DNA of 64,000 bases, taken from Streptomyces sp. Tu 3180 (GTDB taxonomy: Bacteria > Actinomycetota > Actinomycetes > Streptomycetales > Streptomycetaceae). The DNA lies in NCBI RefSeq assembly GCF_009852415.1, contig NZ_WOXS01000002.1, positions 2,998,501 to 3,062,500 on the forward strand, read 5' to 3'. Each line of letters begins with the position of its first letter. The stretch's first letter is position 1. Positions 46,450 through 55,310 of this stretch are shown one piece after another. A program made the translations under genes and the position numbers. The notes under the pieces are model-generated. The model ran no database searches and was not told the DNA's origin. It saw only the letters and a program-made list of their open reading frames with translations.

Positions 46450-48771
46450 CTATACACCTTCACCGAGATCCGAAAAAAGGCTTCGAGAGTGTTCCTTATT
46501 CGAAGCATCAACTACAGGTGCCGCGAAGAGGACACCCTGCCCATCGGAAACCTCAACTTGTTGATCACTCAGAAATGATTCCAATGCATCCCTGAAAAAT
46601 CTAGCCGTCACGTTATCCCCGATCCCCTCGAAGGCGAATCGATACGTGCGCAATGACAGTTCCAGAGGATTCCTTACGCGCCCAGAGCGAAGCCATTCAC
46701 TCGTCCAGTCCTCGCGGATTGCTTCTTCCAACCGTGGCACGAGAGAAGTTCGCACTCGCCTAAAGATGGCCGCCCGATCAGAATCCGTAAGGATTTGATC
46801 CCACGCCTGTTCGGTGATCCAGGACGTATCTAGGCAATTGATAGCTAAGTCTCCCATGTTTTCTACAACGCGCCGCCTATAAACTTCTGGCAAGGCCCCC
46901 TTCTGGCGGAGTCGAGCAAGTACGGCAGGCTCTGGCGCATCCGATACGCATGGGATCAGGTCCGTCAATCGAGAGGGGAGACTAGGGTAAGCCGACAAAA
47001 ATGTCATCAACATTTCGTCGCTACACCTTCGCCCCAAGTAATCAATGGTGTCGTCCGTCCAGCACGACCCCTCTGGCCATTCGTCAAAAATACGCGCGAA
47101 TCGCTTCGCCACGTCAGGATAAAGAGGGGCCGGCAGTCCGAGAAGGATTCCGTTCTCCTGCCCATCTTGCGACGTCAGGCAATGAGTCTGATTAAGAAGT
47201 GTCTCATCATCCATCCCGGATAGAATCACAGGAAGAAGGTGTGGCTGATCAATCAACCATGCCGCGAAACCTTCGCGCAGAGTAGGATGCTGGAACACCC
47301 AGGCGCTCGCCCCATTGGCATCCACCACACTCCGCAAGAATGTGCCAACCAACGAAGCTAAAGCTCGCCCCGCTGCTGCTACTGTGCTCCCTACTTGTTC
47401 GAGTACGTTGCGCTTACGTTTGTCCAGGCGCAAGGGACTCAGTAGCCCTTCAGGACTCACATAGACAAGCGCAAGAGCAGCCTGCGAATGTACATCCAGC
47501 TGGCTATAGACATCCGACAAGAACCGATGAGGGCGAGACATGAAAGTTTCAATATCCGCCTCATTGATGCGCAAATTGCTCGTGAATGCCTTCAGACCTA
47601 GACGGCGGGCGGCTTCAGGTCGAAATGGGTTTGCATCTGCCGCTCCTTCAAGGTACGGCCTCATCTGCGCCAGCTTCTGCGGCTCTTGATCCCCAGCAGA
47701 AAGGTGATTGTAGAGTATCTGTTGCCGCTCTTGTCGAGTAATACTGGAAACGTCCACAGTTACTTCTTTTTCATGTAGCAGTGGGTACGCGTAAGTCTTC
47801 AAAAAGGGGCGCGCTTCGTTATAAATATAAGAGCGAGATGTAAGAACGACTCGCGCCCCGTTCTTAACGGCACTCATTACGTGCGGTAGATCTCTGGCCC
47901 ACCCATCGGTCAAGTGCCTTTCATGTCGCACCGCACCGAAAGCGTCGTCTACCCAAAAGAATTGATCTTTTTCGTGCGGGTTCCACCTCTGTACGAGCTC
48001 TTCGGAAGTGCGCGGCTTTACGTTCACACAGCCCCAATTATCCGCTGCACTGATAGCAAGCATAAGGGCGATGGAAGACTTCCCAACCGCAGGTTCACCC
48101 AACAATAGAACGAAGCCTTTATCGCTTAGAGCTTCCGCAGCCTTTCGGTAAGCATCGGTCACAACGAAGGTTGAGATTTGATCTCTTGCCGAGAGAGCAA
48201 GCACTGACGCCTGCACATAAGCTCGATCATCCAAGATCTGGGACAAATCACCAAGTCCATAGACTCTAGGCACGAACATGCGCAGTTCTCGATTGGCGGC
48301 GATCGTGTCGCTGATCCACTGCCCATCCAGAACTAGGGGGTGTTTGACACCGCACGCCAGAAGCTGCGCACGGATCGCTTCCTCAGAACTTCCGGTAACC
48401 CGCGCATTCGTCAAAAGTAAATAACTCTTACAAAGCCCCCGCTTCACGAGTTTTCTGACCTTGCCAAATTCGTCGACGAGCATTGAGATCGACAAAGTCG
48501 AGTCTACGCTTTTCGTGTGTTTGCATTGAAGCACGAACGGACCTGAAGGTAAGTCATTCACTCCGACACCGGAGGCCGGGGGAGCCCAAACTCCATAGAA
48601 TGCACCGTCACGTCCAGCATCATTTGAGTCGGCGAATGCTTGGACGCTTTGTCCCCACAACTGACGAAGGACTGCAGCACATAAATCTTGAAAGGCCCTC
48701 CACCCCAAGGTATGCAAAGCAAACTGCGGGGATCCAGGAGCAACAACGCGTCCAGTGCTGAAATCTCCCAT
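46450..48771 (-). CDS. Mrr-like nuclease fused to a STAND NTPase (candidate defence protein)
   Basis: 773 aa. The ATG at 48771 has GGGGG 6-7 bases upstream; an ATG at 48792 lacks a ribosome site. Residues about 15-130 fit a PD-(D/E)xK nuclease: AGRDGAFYG with Asp55, then FVLQCKHTKS with Gln82 and Lys84, as in Mrr-type restriction enzymes. A STAND-type NTPase follows: Walker A GEPAVGKS (225-232), Walker B FFWVDDAFG (271-279), sensor VVLTSRSY (308-315), and further on FQHPTLREGF, typical of nSTAND modules. The C-terminal 300 residues are helical and may sense a phage component. Codon use is much less GC-biased than its neighbours. Nuclease-STAND fusions are known antiphage (Avs-like) effectors; activity here is inferred. 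Confidence 0.8.
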   Translation of the reverse strand: MGDFSTGRVVAPGSPQFALHTLGWRAFQDLCAAVLRQLWGQSVQAFADSNDAGRDGAFYGVWAPPASGVGVNDLPSGPFVLQCKHTKSVDSTLSISMLVDEFGKVRKLVKRGLCKSYLLLTNARVTGSSEEAIRAQLLACGVKHPLVLDGQWISDTIAANRELRMFVPRVYGLGDLSQILDDRAYVQASVLALSARDQISTFVVTDAYRKAAEALSDKGFVLLLGEPAVGKSSIALMLAISAADNWGCVNVKPRTSEELVQRWNPHEKDQFFWVDDAFGAVRHERHLTDGWARDLPHVMSAVKNGARVVLTSRSYIYNEARPFLKTYAYPLLHEKEVTVDVSSITRQERQQILYNHLSAGDQEPQKLAQMRPYLEGAADANPFRPEAARRLGLKAFTSNLRINEADIETFMSRPHRFLSDVYSQLDVHSQAALALVYVSPEGLLSPLRLDKRKRNVLEQVGSTVAAAGRALASLVGTFLRSVVDANGASAWVFQHPTLREGFAAWLIDQPHLLPVILSGMDDETLLNQTHCLTSQDGQENGILLGLPAPLYPDVAKRFARIFDEWPEGSCWTDDTIDYLGRRCSDEMLMTFLSAYPSLPSRLTDLIPCVSDAPEPAVLARLRQKGALPEVYRRRVVENMGDLAINCLDTSWITEQAWDQILTDSDRAAIFRRVRTSLVPRLEEAIREDWTSEWLRSGRVRNPLELSLRTYRFAFEGIGDNVTARFFRDALESFLSDQQVEVSDGQGVLFAAPVVDASNKEHSRSLFSDLGEGV

Positions 48772-49231
48772 TGTCGATCCCCCAGTTTCCATTTATCGCG
48801 GTGCGTTCAACGAGTGGTAAGACTGCACGATACCGAGTCAGGGCGGGCTACGGATGATTTTCCAGCGATCATCTCAAGATCGATCCTCGCAGCTTCCCAA
48901 GCTGAGGACTCAGGCACCGTTAGCACGTGTCGGCCGTCGTGACTTGCTCTAGTCGACGGTACTGGCAGCGTGGTGAAGGCCGGTGGGGGTGCAGCGAGGC
49001 ATACGCGCGCCTGGTCGGTCGACGCACCCGCCGTCGTGGCTGACTGTCGTCGGCCGAGGTTCGTGCCACAACCGTGCCAGATGCAGGGGTCAGCCACGGC
49101 CAACACCGGTGCCCCGCGGTCGAATAGCCGCTTGCTTCCTCGGCCGGCGAAGCCGCAGCTCAGCCCGCAGATCACCCAGCCTCTCTCCTAAAGCGGATGT
49201 CACAGGGACCAGCTCTCGGCACACTTCAGGC
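48772..49231. other. 460-base spacer between the STAND gene and the next cargo gene
   Basis: Short open frames on both strands show no recognisable product. The 48950-49190 part is GC-richer than the STAND gene and contains GTGCCACAACCGTGCCAG. That string reminded me of sequence next to Streptomyces integrase genes, so this may be an old recombination junction; the link is weak. Confidence 0.4.
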
Positions 49232-49807
49232 ATGACTACAGAACAGGCGACCGTGATCGCCGCCTTGATAGGTGTCGTGGGCGGGCTTGCCGGCGTCTGC
49301 ATCGGGCGATGGCAGGTTCGGGACGAGGCAATAGTGGAGCACGAGCAATGGCTCCGAGGGCAACGGCAGGAAGCGTATACAGCCCTTCTCGCTGCCTGGG
49401 ACGCAAGCATCTTGAAACTTATCGATCTACTGCCCTCAGACGACGAGCACTGGGCTCACCTGGAAGCCACATACGAGGGCGATCTAATCGAAGCGACGGA
49501 AGAGAGCATCTGGAACACTTCCCTTAAGATCAAGGGGGACCTCGACCAGCCCCTTGAGCGAGTACAACTGCTGGGTCCCAACATCGTTGATGCCGCATGT
49601 GTCGTCCTCGCCAGCACCGCGGATACGGTAGCCCAAAAGGTTCGTCAGGTGCGTTTTCCGCTGGACCAAGCAGCCACTGAGGAACTGGACGAGCTGCGAG
49701 ACCGCGCCGATGCAGCACGCACAAAGTTCTTTATTGCCGCTCGCCAGGTGATCCACACCCCTCCGAGCCCAAGGCGGAGGAGTGGTCGTTCAAGGCGGAC
49801 AGCATGA
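49232..49807 (+). CDS. Small membrane-anchored protein, function unknown
   Basis: 191 aa from ATG at 49232. A single N-terminal helix (about 5-25, ATVIAALIGVVGGLAGVCIG) is followed by a helical, charged domain: WQVRDEAIVEHEQWLRGQRQ, EELDELRDRADAARTKFF. A basic tail (SPRRRSGRSRRT) closes it. The layout suggests a cytoplasmic helical domain tethered to the membrane. It lies in the AICE cargo beside the STAND and HEPN-like genes; no family was recognised. Confidence 0.65.
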   Translation: MTTEQATVIAALIGVVGGLAGVCIGRWQVRDEAIVEHEQWLRGQRQEAYTALLAAWDASILKLIDLLPSDDEHWAHLEATYEGDLIEATEESIWNTSLKIKGDLDQPLERVQLLGPNIVDAACVVLASTADTVAQKVRQVRFPLDQAATEELDELRDRADAARTKFFIAARQVIHTPPSPRRRSGRSRRTA

Positions 49808-50104
49808 TGCGCCTCGGCTCTTCGCCGCGGTACAGCAAAGAAGTACAGCAACCGCAACGACCATTTCAGTACAACGGCAACCGCCCCTGGCCGATGCACG
49901 CCCGAGACGACTGAGCCACATAGAGCTACGGATAGAAGATGTCCGTGCCCCTGTCGTGCCTGATCGACCGGGACTGGCGGGAATCACAGCGACGAGCAGG
50001 CACAGCCCAGCGGAGTGGCCCCTGACTGATCTAATGGTCACGGTCCGTTCACGTGCGGTGGGTGTGGGATTTAAATTCGCGGTGACATCGCTGCCACGAC
50101 GGTT
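49808..50104. other. 297-base spacer, nothing recognised
   Basis: This gap lies between two convergent cargo genes. Only short frames without family resemblance were seen, and no clear hairpin terminator. Confidence 0.35.
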
Positions 50105-51106
50105 TCAAGGCACCCTCTTAATCGGCCACTCCATCTCCGTGTCGAAGAACTTAATGACCGACGTAACCAGCATTAGGCCCATCACCGCGTTGATCCGGCT
50201 GTACTGGGCAAGCGAGACGGCATGCGTGGTTGGGTGCCTTCCAAAGGTGCGCGGGATCGGGTCGCCGTCTTCTGTCTTGTACTTCGCGTGTGCACACCAT
50301 ACTGGCGCGAAAGTGAAGGCCGCTCGGATCTTGTAGTCGTCCAGATTGAAACGAACACCGTTATTCTTGAAGTTATTACGCGTTACCTTAAGTCGATCCG
50401 CGTTGTCGAAGTTGCTGCGCAAGACACTGTCGAGAAGGTTTCCGGCAAGCGCCTGCGCCGGTGCTGCGTGCCCCTCCTGGAGTGCCCGCACGCAATCGAG
50501 CCCGAACTTCTTGGGTTCCTGCAAGCTGGGGTGAGTCACGTCGCTCAGCGCCACTTCACAGTCAGTGACTATTCCCTTCCAGCGACGACTGATGATGCGC
50601 CGCCGCTCTGCGGCCGTCGAGGCGTCCAAGAGAGCCTGAATGGCCTTCGGGCCAGGAACCCACATCAAGGCGATGCCTTCATCAATCAAAAGAGACTCGA
50701 ACTCGGCAACGCCGGGACGATTTACGCCTTCCCAGTTTTCCGGGAAGATGCGCGACTGAAAGTCTCTGATCGACTCAAAAATGCGCTCCCACTGCGGCGC
50801 ATACGAGCGGTTGACCGACTCAATCAGCGTGCGTAGAGAGCTGTTGAAGGCATGCATCCCCCGCAACTGCTCCTGAAGCTGCGTTACCTGGGCAGCCAAC
50901 GGCGGCACGATCGTTGGGATGTTCTTCGTTAGGTTCAGCCTGAACGCGGCCGACTCCTGAAGCATCCTGCTAATTGGCGGGAACATGTTCCTTGCCCAGT
51001 TTTGCTGCCACTTGATAAGTGGGTCCATAGAACCCCGGAAGCGCTCGAGTGCCTTGACCAGGTCCTCATCCCCGGAACCCTCGTCCGGCTCGTGCTCGTC
51101 GTTCAT
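50105..51106 (-). CDS. Cargo protein with C-terminal HEPN-like Rx4H motif
   Basis: 333 aa, ATG at 51106. The N-terminal 110 residues are acidic then helical (NDEHEPDEGSGDEDLVKALE; VTQLQEQLRGMHAFNSSLRTL). The middle is helical (ERRRIISRRWKGIVTDCEVAL). Near the C-terminus RHPTTH (Arg290-x4-His295) is followed by a hydrophobic helix NAVMGLMLVTSVIKF. An Arg-x4-6-His pair before a helix is the catalytic mark of HEPN ribonucleases, found in many abortive-infection toxins. The fold is inferred only from this motif and helix content. Base composition is AT-rich like the STAND gene. Confidence 0.7.
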   Translation of the reverse strand: MNDEHEPDEGSGDEDLVKALERFRGSMDPLIKWQQNWARNMFPPISRMLQESAAFRLNLTKNIPTIVPPLAAQVTQLQEQLRGMHAFNSSLRTLIESVNRSYAPQWERIFESIRDFQSRIFPENWEGVNRPGVAEFESLLIDEGIALMWVPGPKAIQALLDASTAAERRRIISRRWKGIVTDCEVALSDVTHPSLQEPKKFGLDCVRALQEGHAAPAQALAGNLLDSVLRSNFDNADRLKVTRNNFKNNGVRFNLDDYKIRAAFTFAPVWCAHAKYKTEDGDPIPRTFGRHPTTHAVSLAQYSRINAVMGLMLVTSVIKFFDTEMEWPIKRVP

Positions 51107-51627
51107 AGCGGCATGCTGCCACGGACCCGCCCGCTGGTCGATGGATTACTTCCACTTGTACTGCTTTCCGCCGTAGGTTCTGATGACGTACAGCTCCAGG
51201 GCGTCGCCAAGGATCATGCAGAGGCTGTAAGGATGGCTGATGTAAGTAGTCGCTACTGTCCCCTGGCGGATCAAGCGTCGGCCTCCGTGGGTCTGTTGAT
51301 GATGTGGCAGGTGCTCCACGGTCTCGACAAGAAGGTGCCCGGCTGCCAGTGGGAGCTGCTCGAATCCCCTGCGGTGATCCCGAGGCCGCTACTGCCGTTC
51401 TTCCGAGCCAGTCTCGCCCGCTCCGGCTTCGCCTAGCCTTGCGCTGACTGTGCCCGCATCGCGGCCACGCGGTGAGTGTCTAACTGCGTGACAACGCCGA
51501 CGAACAGCGGCGGACGCCAGCGAACAGCGGCGGACCATCAGCCCAGGTGAGAAGCACACCAGCCCAAGGCAGCACCCCCGCCCAAGTTGCTTCGGGACGA
51601 AGCAGTCACTTCGCGAGTGTGCTTCCC
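51107..51627. other. 521-base spacer with a doubtful small frame
   Basis: An open frame at 51233-51436 (plus strand, 67 aa, starting MADVSSRYCPLADQ) has partly GC-rich third positions but no good ribosome site and no recognised family. It could be the tail of a decayed gene. The rest, up to 51627, shows nothing definite. Confidence 0.35.
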
Positions 51628-51738
51628 ATGACCGACGAGCCACCTGCATGTCCCGAGTGCTGCCAGCCCATGCAGTCCGTTGGCTTCGTCCTCTCCAAGC
51701 GGGAGGACGATGGCCGGCGGGGCTACCGGACCCTGTAG
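51628..51738 (+). pseudogene. Truncated small zinc-ribbon protein (36 aa)
   Basis: ATG at 51628 gives a 36-residue product with CPECCQPM, half of a zinc ribbon, then LSKREDDGRRGYRTL and a stop. The second Cys pair expected for a ribbon is missing, so the gene looks cut short. Support is weak because of its length. Confidence 0.35.
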
Positions 51739-52181
51739 GGGTGCTGGCCCAGCCAGCCGAGCCGCTGGAGACCAGCCCCGTCCCGGAGCTGTTCCGATGA
51801 CATCTTGTGAAGCGGTGCTGCCTCGGGCCGTCCCTGGGTCGTACGAGGTCACCTCATGCCAGCCAGCAACGACAGAAACCCATGGCATTTGAGCTGCTCA
51901 GAGCCGTGGTCTTCGTCATTCTCGCTGGTGGGTGAGACCTGTGATCAGTGAGCTTCTTCAGCGTTGCCGCTCCAGGGTGAGGACGGCTTTGGCGATTGTC
52001 GTCATGCGGTTTGGACTGCATCGGAATCTGCGGAAGATGCGCCAGGATGTCAGACATCTCGGTCAACGCCCGGGGTCCTTACCCGTTGCGGTCCGCGGAC
52101 CGTCACCTTCGGCGTGCTTATAACGATCAACTCGCCGCGGTCGTGGTCCAGCTTTGAGCCACAATCCTCTCAACCTCTCCG
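51739..52181. other. 443-base spacer, possible mobile-element debris
   Basis: Short frames occur on both strands near 51860-52120 (minus strand ILAHLPQIPMQSKPHDDNRQ). The sequence feels like decayed coding DNA, but no transposase or other family could be named. Confidence 0.3.
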
Positions 52182-52436
52182 CTACCCGTCATCAGTCATA
52201 TCAGTGGTCCGCAAGCGGACAAGCTCATCAACCGCCGATCTGTCGTCGTAAATATCGATAAGCTCCAGTGCGGGGATTATTCTTGCCCTGCAGTCAGCCT
52301 CATGATTGAACCAAACTTCGACTTCCCTCCTCGCAAAGATCTTCCAACGGCCCCTTCGCTCCTCTACGACATACAACCCGTGACACAGAGGGCAAATAAT
52401 GGGATCTTCGTCAAAGCCGTTGCCTGCATATCCCAT
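52182..52436 (-). CDS. Small Cys/His (zinc-binding-type) protein
   Basis: 84 aa. ATG at 52436 follows AGGAGAGG by 8 bases and starts 2 bases after the stop of the membrane-protein gene, so the pair is an operon. PIICPLCHGLYVV gives a Cys-x2-Cys-His cluster, and FNHEADCRAR adds His and Cys, enough for one zinc site. The C-terminal half is acidic (ALELIDIYDDRSAVDEL). Function unknown. Confidence 0.65.
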   Translation of the reverse strand: MGYAGNGFDEDPIICPLCHGLYVVEERRGRWKIFARREVEVWFNHEADCRARIIPALELIDIYDDRSAVDELVRLRTTDMTDDG

Positions 52437-52437
52437 G

Positions 52438-52974
52438 TCAGTTGCCTCTCCTGTCAACTACAGCGATCACGGCCCCGACTAAGGTAACCATGGAGACCAC
52501 TGCCGCAGCCGACCAGCGGAATATCGCGTGTCCGGTACTGGCGTCTTCGGGGGCGGCTAGAAAGAAAGCCGCACCTAACCCAAGGAACATCACGCCACCA
52601 TTGTGCAATCTAATGGCCACCTTTTCCGTGCGACGCCAATTGCGAAAGTGCAATTGCTGCTGTTGCATCAGAATCGCCACCTGGACCCCTGACGGCGATC
52701 CATGCCATGCTTCGACGTCCGCAGCACTATAGAGGTACGAGCGAGCCTTAAAAGCAATCTGAATGCTCAGCAAAAGGAGCACTAAGCTCATCGAGAGGAG
52801 GAAAATCGCAGGGCCCGGCCAGCGGAATTTATCCCCATCTGCGCTGACAACTCCTAGTGTGGCGACGCACGCCCCGGCGAGAAGTGGAGCAGAAACAAAA
52901 TGAACAGATTCTGTCGCGGGACCGTAGCCCAGGCGTGCAGGTTTTGCCCAACCGCCACGAGGTAATGGTTCCAT
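52438..52974 (-). CDS. Four-helix membrane protein of a two-gene cargo cassette
   Basis: 178 aa, ATG at 52974. Two helical hairpins (near 22-43 and 54-75, then 125-144 and 151-174) flank a cytoplasmic-type segment of about 50 residues rich in Gln (ILMQQQQLHFRNWRRTEK). The N-terminus MEPLPRGGWAKPARLGYGP is unusual. It is coupled to the Cys/His protein downstream. The 2+2 helix layout recalls membrane effectors of small toxin or defence cassettes, but that is only a resemblance in shape. Confidence 0.7.
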   Translation of the reverse strand: MEPLPRGGWAKPARLGYGPATESVHFVSAPLLAGACVATLGVVSADGDKFRWPGPAIFLLSMSLVLLLLSIQIAFKARSYLYSAADVEAWHGSPSGVQVAILMQQQQLHFRNWRRTEKVAIRLHNGGVMFLGLGAAFFLAAPEDASTGHAIFRWSAAAVVSMVTLVGAVIAVVDRRGN

Positions 52975-53847
52975 CTCACCCCACCCATTGCGCTCACTCG
53001 CCCGTCAAGGATGTCTAAGTTGCAGCGTATGCCGCGGGTGTGGAGGCCAGTTGTTCAGGTCTCGCAGCTTGCACGTATGCCTCAAGGAAGGATAGAGGTC
53101 GTCATGCTAACCGTCTAGATACTTCCTGTAATCAGCGCCGCCGGAACGCTACTCATCTTCCAGCCTCTAGATATCGTCAACATGCATCCTTCTACGCCCG
53201 GCGTCCTCGTGTCGACCGTCGCGCCAGAATCGGTCAGTTCTCGGACTATGCAGCATCGAAACGCAACAAGCGACAGTCGCTTCTTGCGAGTCGGTTGGCC
53301 AGACCGAACACGCCAGGGAAGGCGCCCCGCTCGTTGCGGACCGCTCATAGGGACCTCACGCACGACACGACCGTTGCTGCGGCTCCTTGCTTCGGGTCAC
53401 TCTCGGGCAGGAGGCCTACTGGTGTGACAGCGGGCAGCCCATGGGCAGCAGTCCGCAGCGCGTTACCGCAGCCCGGCAACCAAGCCGCGTCCAGTAGCGC
53501 CCTCGCCGGGCCGTAGCGAGACGGCTATGCCTCTCCGCGACTGATCCCGATTGGAGCTGTGGATCAGAAGGCTTTCTGACATCCACGGCTGACATCAACG
53601 ACGCCGGACGGGGGCGCACACCAGTGTCTCTGTCCGGCGGTCACACCAGTCGCCGATGGCGGCTGAAGCGGGTTCGCATCGAACTCCTAAAGCGGTGATC
53701 AGCCCACCGTGGTCTGCCTGTGGACAGGTCTCACCTAACCAAAAGTATGTGAGCCACCATGACAGAACGGGGAGAGGAATCCGGAATCGCGGTCCGGGTC
53801 CCTCTCCCCGTCGAGGTGGAACGGGAAGTACGCCGCCAGCTCGCCCC
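52975..53847. other. 873-base region without a recognised gene
   Basis: Several short frames exist on both strands (for example 53182-53427 plus) but none has a good start and family resemblance. The only clear structure is the terminator at 53767-53811. Composition rises back to high GC across this stretch, so it marks the right border of the AT-rich cargo. Confidence 0.4.
53767..53811 (-). terminator. Terminator of the small-protein operon
   Basis: ACGGGGAGAGG (53767-53777) pairs with CCTCTCCCCGT (53801-53811) over 11 bp, with further pairing inside (TCCGG/CCGG). It lies about 36 bases beyond the last stop of the minus-strand operon that ends at 53848. Confidence 0.7.
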
Positions 53848-54150
53848 TCAGTGCCTCTGGGGCTCACTCACCGCGAGGAGGTGCCCCCGGCTGGTCGCAA
53901 CGCGGAGCACGTCTCGCAGGGCCCTGGTCAGCTCCTGTGCCAGCCGGCGCAGGTCTTCCGCGTCGGCGTCCTCGTCAGCGAGGGTTTCCGGGGCCTGGTT
54001 CAACAACTCCTCTGCCGTGCCCAGTTGTACCGCCTCAATGTTGTCCGCCAGGCGGGACATGTACCCGCCCCTGTCGTCGGTGCTCAGGTAACAGGGCTTG
54101 CCCTCCGGTCCCGACCACGGGAGGAGTCGCAGTTCGTCCGGTGCCGTCAT
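53848..54150 (-). CDS. Small conserved protein, last gene of the GntR operon
   Basis: 100 aa, ATG at 54150 overlapping the GntR stop by ATGA. The first part reads LRLLPWSGPEGKPCYLSTDDRGGYMSRLADNIEA, then an acidic helix (LADEDADAEDLRRLAQELTRAL). No membrane segment. Comparable small proteins sit beside GntR regulators in many Streptomyces elements; their role is unknown. Confidence 0.75.
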   Translation of the reverse strand: MTAPDELRLLPWSGPEGKPCYLSTDDRGGYMSRLADNIEAVQLGTAEELLNQAPETLADEDADAEDLRRLAQELTRALRDVLRVATSRGHLLAVSEPQRH

Positions 54151-54878
54151 GCTTGCGTCTGCCTCTCGTCGGTCATGTGGTGGGTGGTGAAGACGGCGTC
54201 GACACGGTCCCCCGGAAACACCAGGAGCGCGACCTCGACGACTCGCCCGGTGGTGTCGGTCGCAACGCGTGTGATCGCGAGGACGGGCGCGGTGGAGTTG
54301 GTCCGGAGGGTTGATGCTTCGTCCGGTGTAGGTGGGCGGGCACAGACCGTCTCCCGGACAGCAGCCGGCGGCACGCTGAGGACGGCGAATCTCGTGACTG
54401 CCTCTCGGCACGACGGTTCGTCGTCGAGCACTCCAGCCGGTGCCAGGTCCCGCGGGATGTAGATGCGTGCCAGTCCGCGCGGTGACTCCCCCTCATGGCT
54501 GACGCAGACGAACTCTGCGAGGGGGCTGCCCGTCGGCACCTTCAGCAACGTCGTCAGACGCCCATCCGCCTGAACCGTGCTGCTGCGCACGGTGACCCGC
54601 AGGGCTGCCTCAGCCGCCGTCCACGGGTCCAGCGTCCCCCATCCGCCGACGTACACGATCTTGCGGAGTGGACGACGGGCGAAGTTGCCTTTGCCATGGA
54701 TCTTCTCGACGAGGCCTTCGCCCTGGAGGACCGCGAGGGCGCTGCGCAGTGTCACCGTGCTGACCTTGTAGCGGTCGGCCAGGCCGGCCTCGGACGGCAG
54801 GCGTTCGCCGGGCTTGATGCGACCGGTCGTGATCTGGTGCCGGAGGTCGTCGGCGATCTCGTGATGGCGCGAGGACAC
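54147..54878 (-). CDS. GntR/HutC-family transcriptional regulator
   Basis: 243 aa from GTG at 54878. Winged HTH at 5-70: EIADDLRHQITTGRIKPGERLPSE, YKVSTVTLRSALAVLQGEGLV, IHGKGNF. The C-terminal UTRA-like domain (about 90-235) should bind a small molecule. It is embedded in an operon of small proteins rather than beside enzymes. It is the second GntR regulator in this block; the other (55991) is divergent. Confidence 0.85.
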   Translation of the reverse strand: MSSRHHEIADDLRHQITTGRIKPGERLPSEAGLADRYKVSTVTLRSALAVLQGEGLVEKIHGKGNFARRPLRKIVYVGGWGTLDPWTAAEAALRVTVRSSTVQADGRLTTLLKVPTGSPLAEFVCVSHEGESPRGLARIYIPRDLAPAGVLDDEPSCREAVTRFAVLSVPPAAVRETVCARPPTPDEASTLRTNSTAPVLAITRVATDTTGRVVEVALLVFPGDRVDAVFTTHHMTDERQTQA

Positions 54879-54885
54879 GGACCGG

Positions 54886-55110
54886 TCACCGCCTTCTCAT
54901 CATTCGCACGGCGATGAACCGGGTACGCGTGTGCATGGTCAGCAGCTCGCCCGACTCGAAGAGCAGTTGCTTGGCGCCTTGGGGAAGTTGGAAGAGATCC
55001 TGTACCCGACAGGCCCGGCCGCCGAGTTGGATGATGTCGCCGCGCTGCACCGTGGCCGCGGTCACCTCGATGTTGGAGGCCAGCACGCTCCTGGGGGTCC
55101 GGTCGATCAC
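54886..55110 (-). CDS. Small conserved protein (74 aa)
   Basis: GTG at 55110 with GGAGGTAGGG upstream; it overlaps the previous stop by GTGA. The sequence is beta-rich (TVQRGDIIQLGGRACRVQDLF; GELLTMHTRTRFIAVR) and ends in a basic run. It resembles a small SH3- or OB-like barrel in pattern. Function unknown; part of the six-gene operon. Confidence 0.7.
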   Translation of the reverse strand: MIDRTPRSVLASNIEVTAATVQRGDIIQLGGRACRVQDLFQLPQGAKQLLFESGELLTMHTRTRFIAVRMMRRR

Positions 55111-55310
55111 TGCCCTACCTCCGCACCCGTGGGTCGGTCGGGCATCGAGTGGCACGGGCAGTCGCACGTCTCGTAGACCACCGGGAGGCCGACCGGCGCC
55201 GAGGCCGTGGAGGATTCCGCGCAGGTGAAATGCGTGCCGATCCGGCATGCGGTCGATCGGTAGGGGGCGGCCGCGGCGTCGGTGGTGTGAGGCTGTCGGC
55301 GAGAAGTCAT
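55107..55310 (-). CDS. Small Cys-rich conserved protein (67 aa)
   Basis: ATG at 55310, sharing ATGA with the upstream stop and GTGA with the next start. Four Cys (CRIGTHFTC, CDCPC) plus His suggest one bound zinc. The segment ESSTASAPVGLPVVYETCDC is of a kind seen in small Streptomyces proteins of unknown function. Confidence 0.7.
   Translation of the reverse strand: MTSRRQPHTTDAAAAPYRSTACRIGTHFTCAESSTASAPVGLPVVYETCDCPCHSMPDRPTGAEVGQ

Noticed and set aside
51860..52130. Insertion-sequence remnant
   Set aside because: The sequence looks like decayed coding DNA but no terminal inverted repeats, target duplication or transposase motif could be identified.
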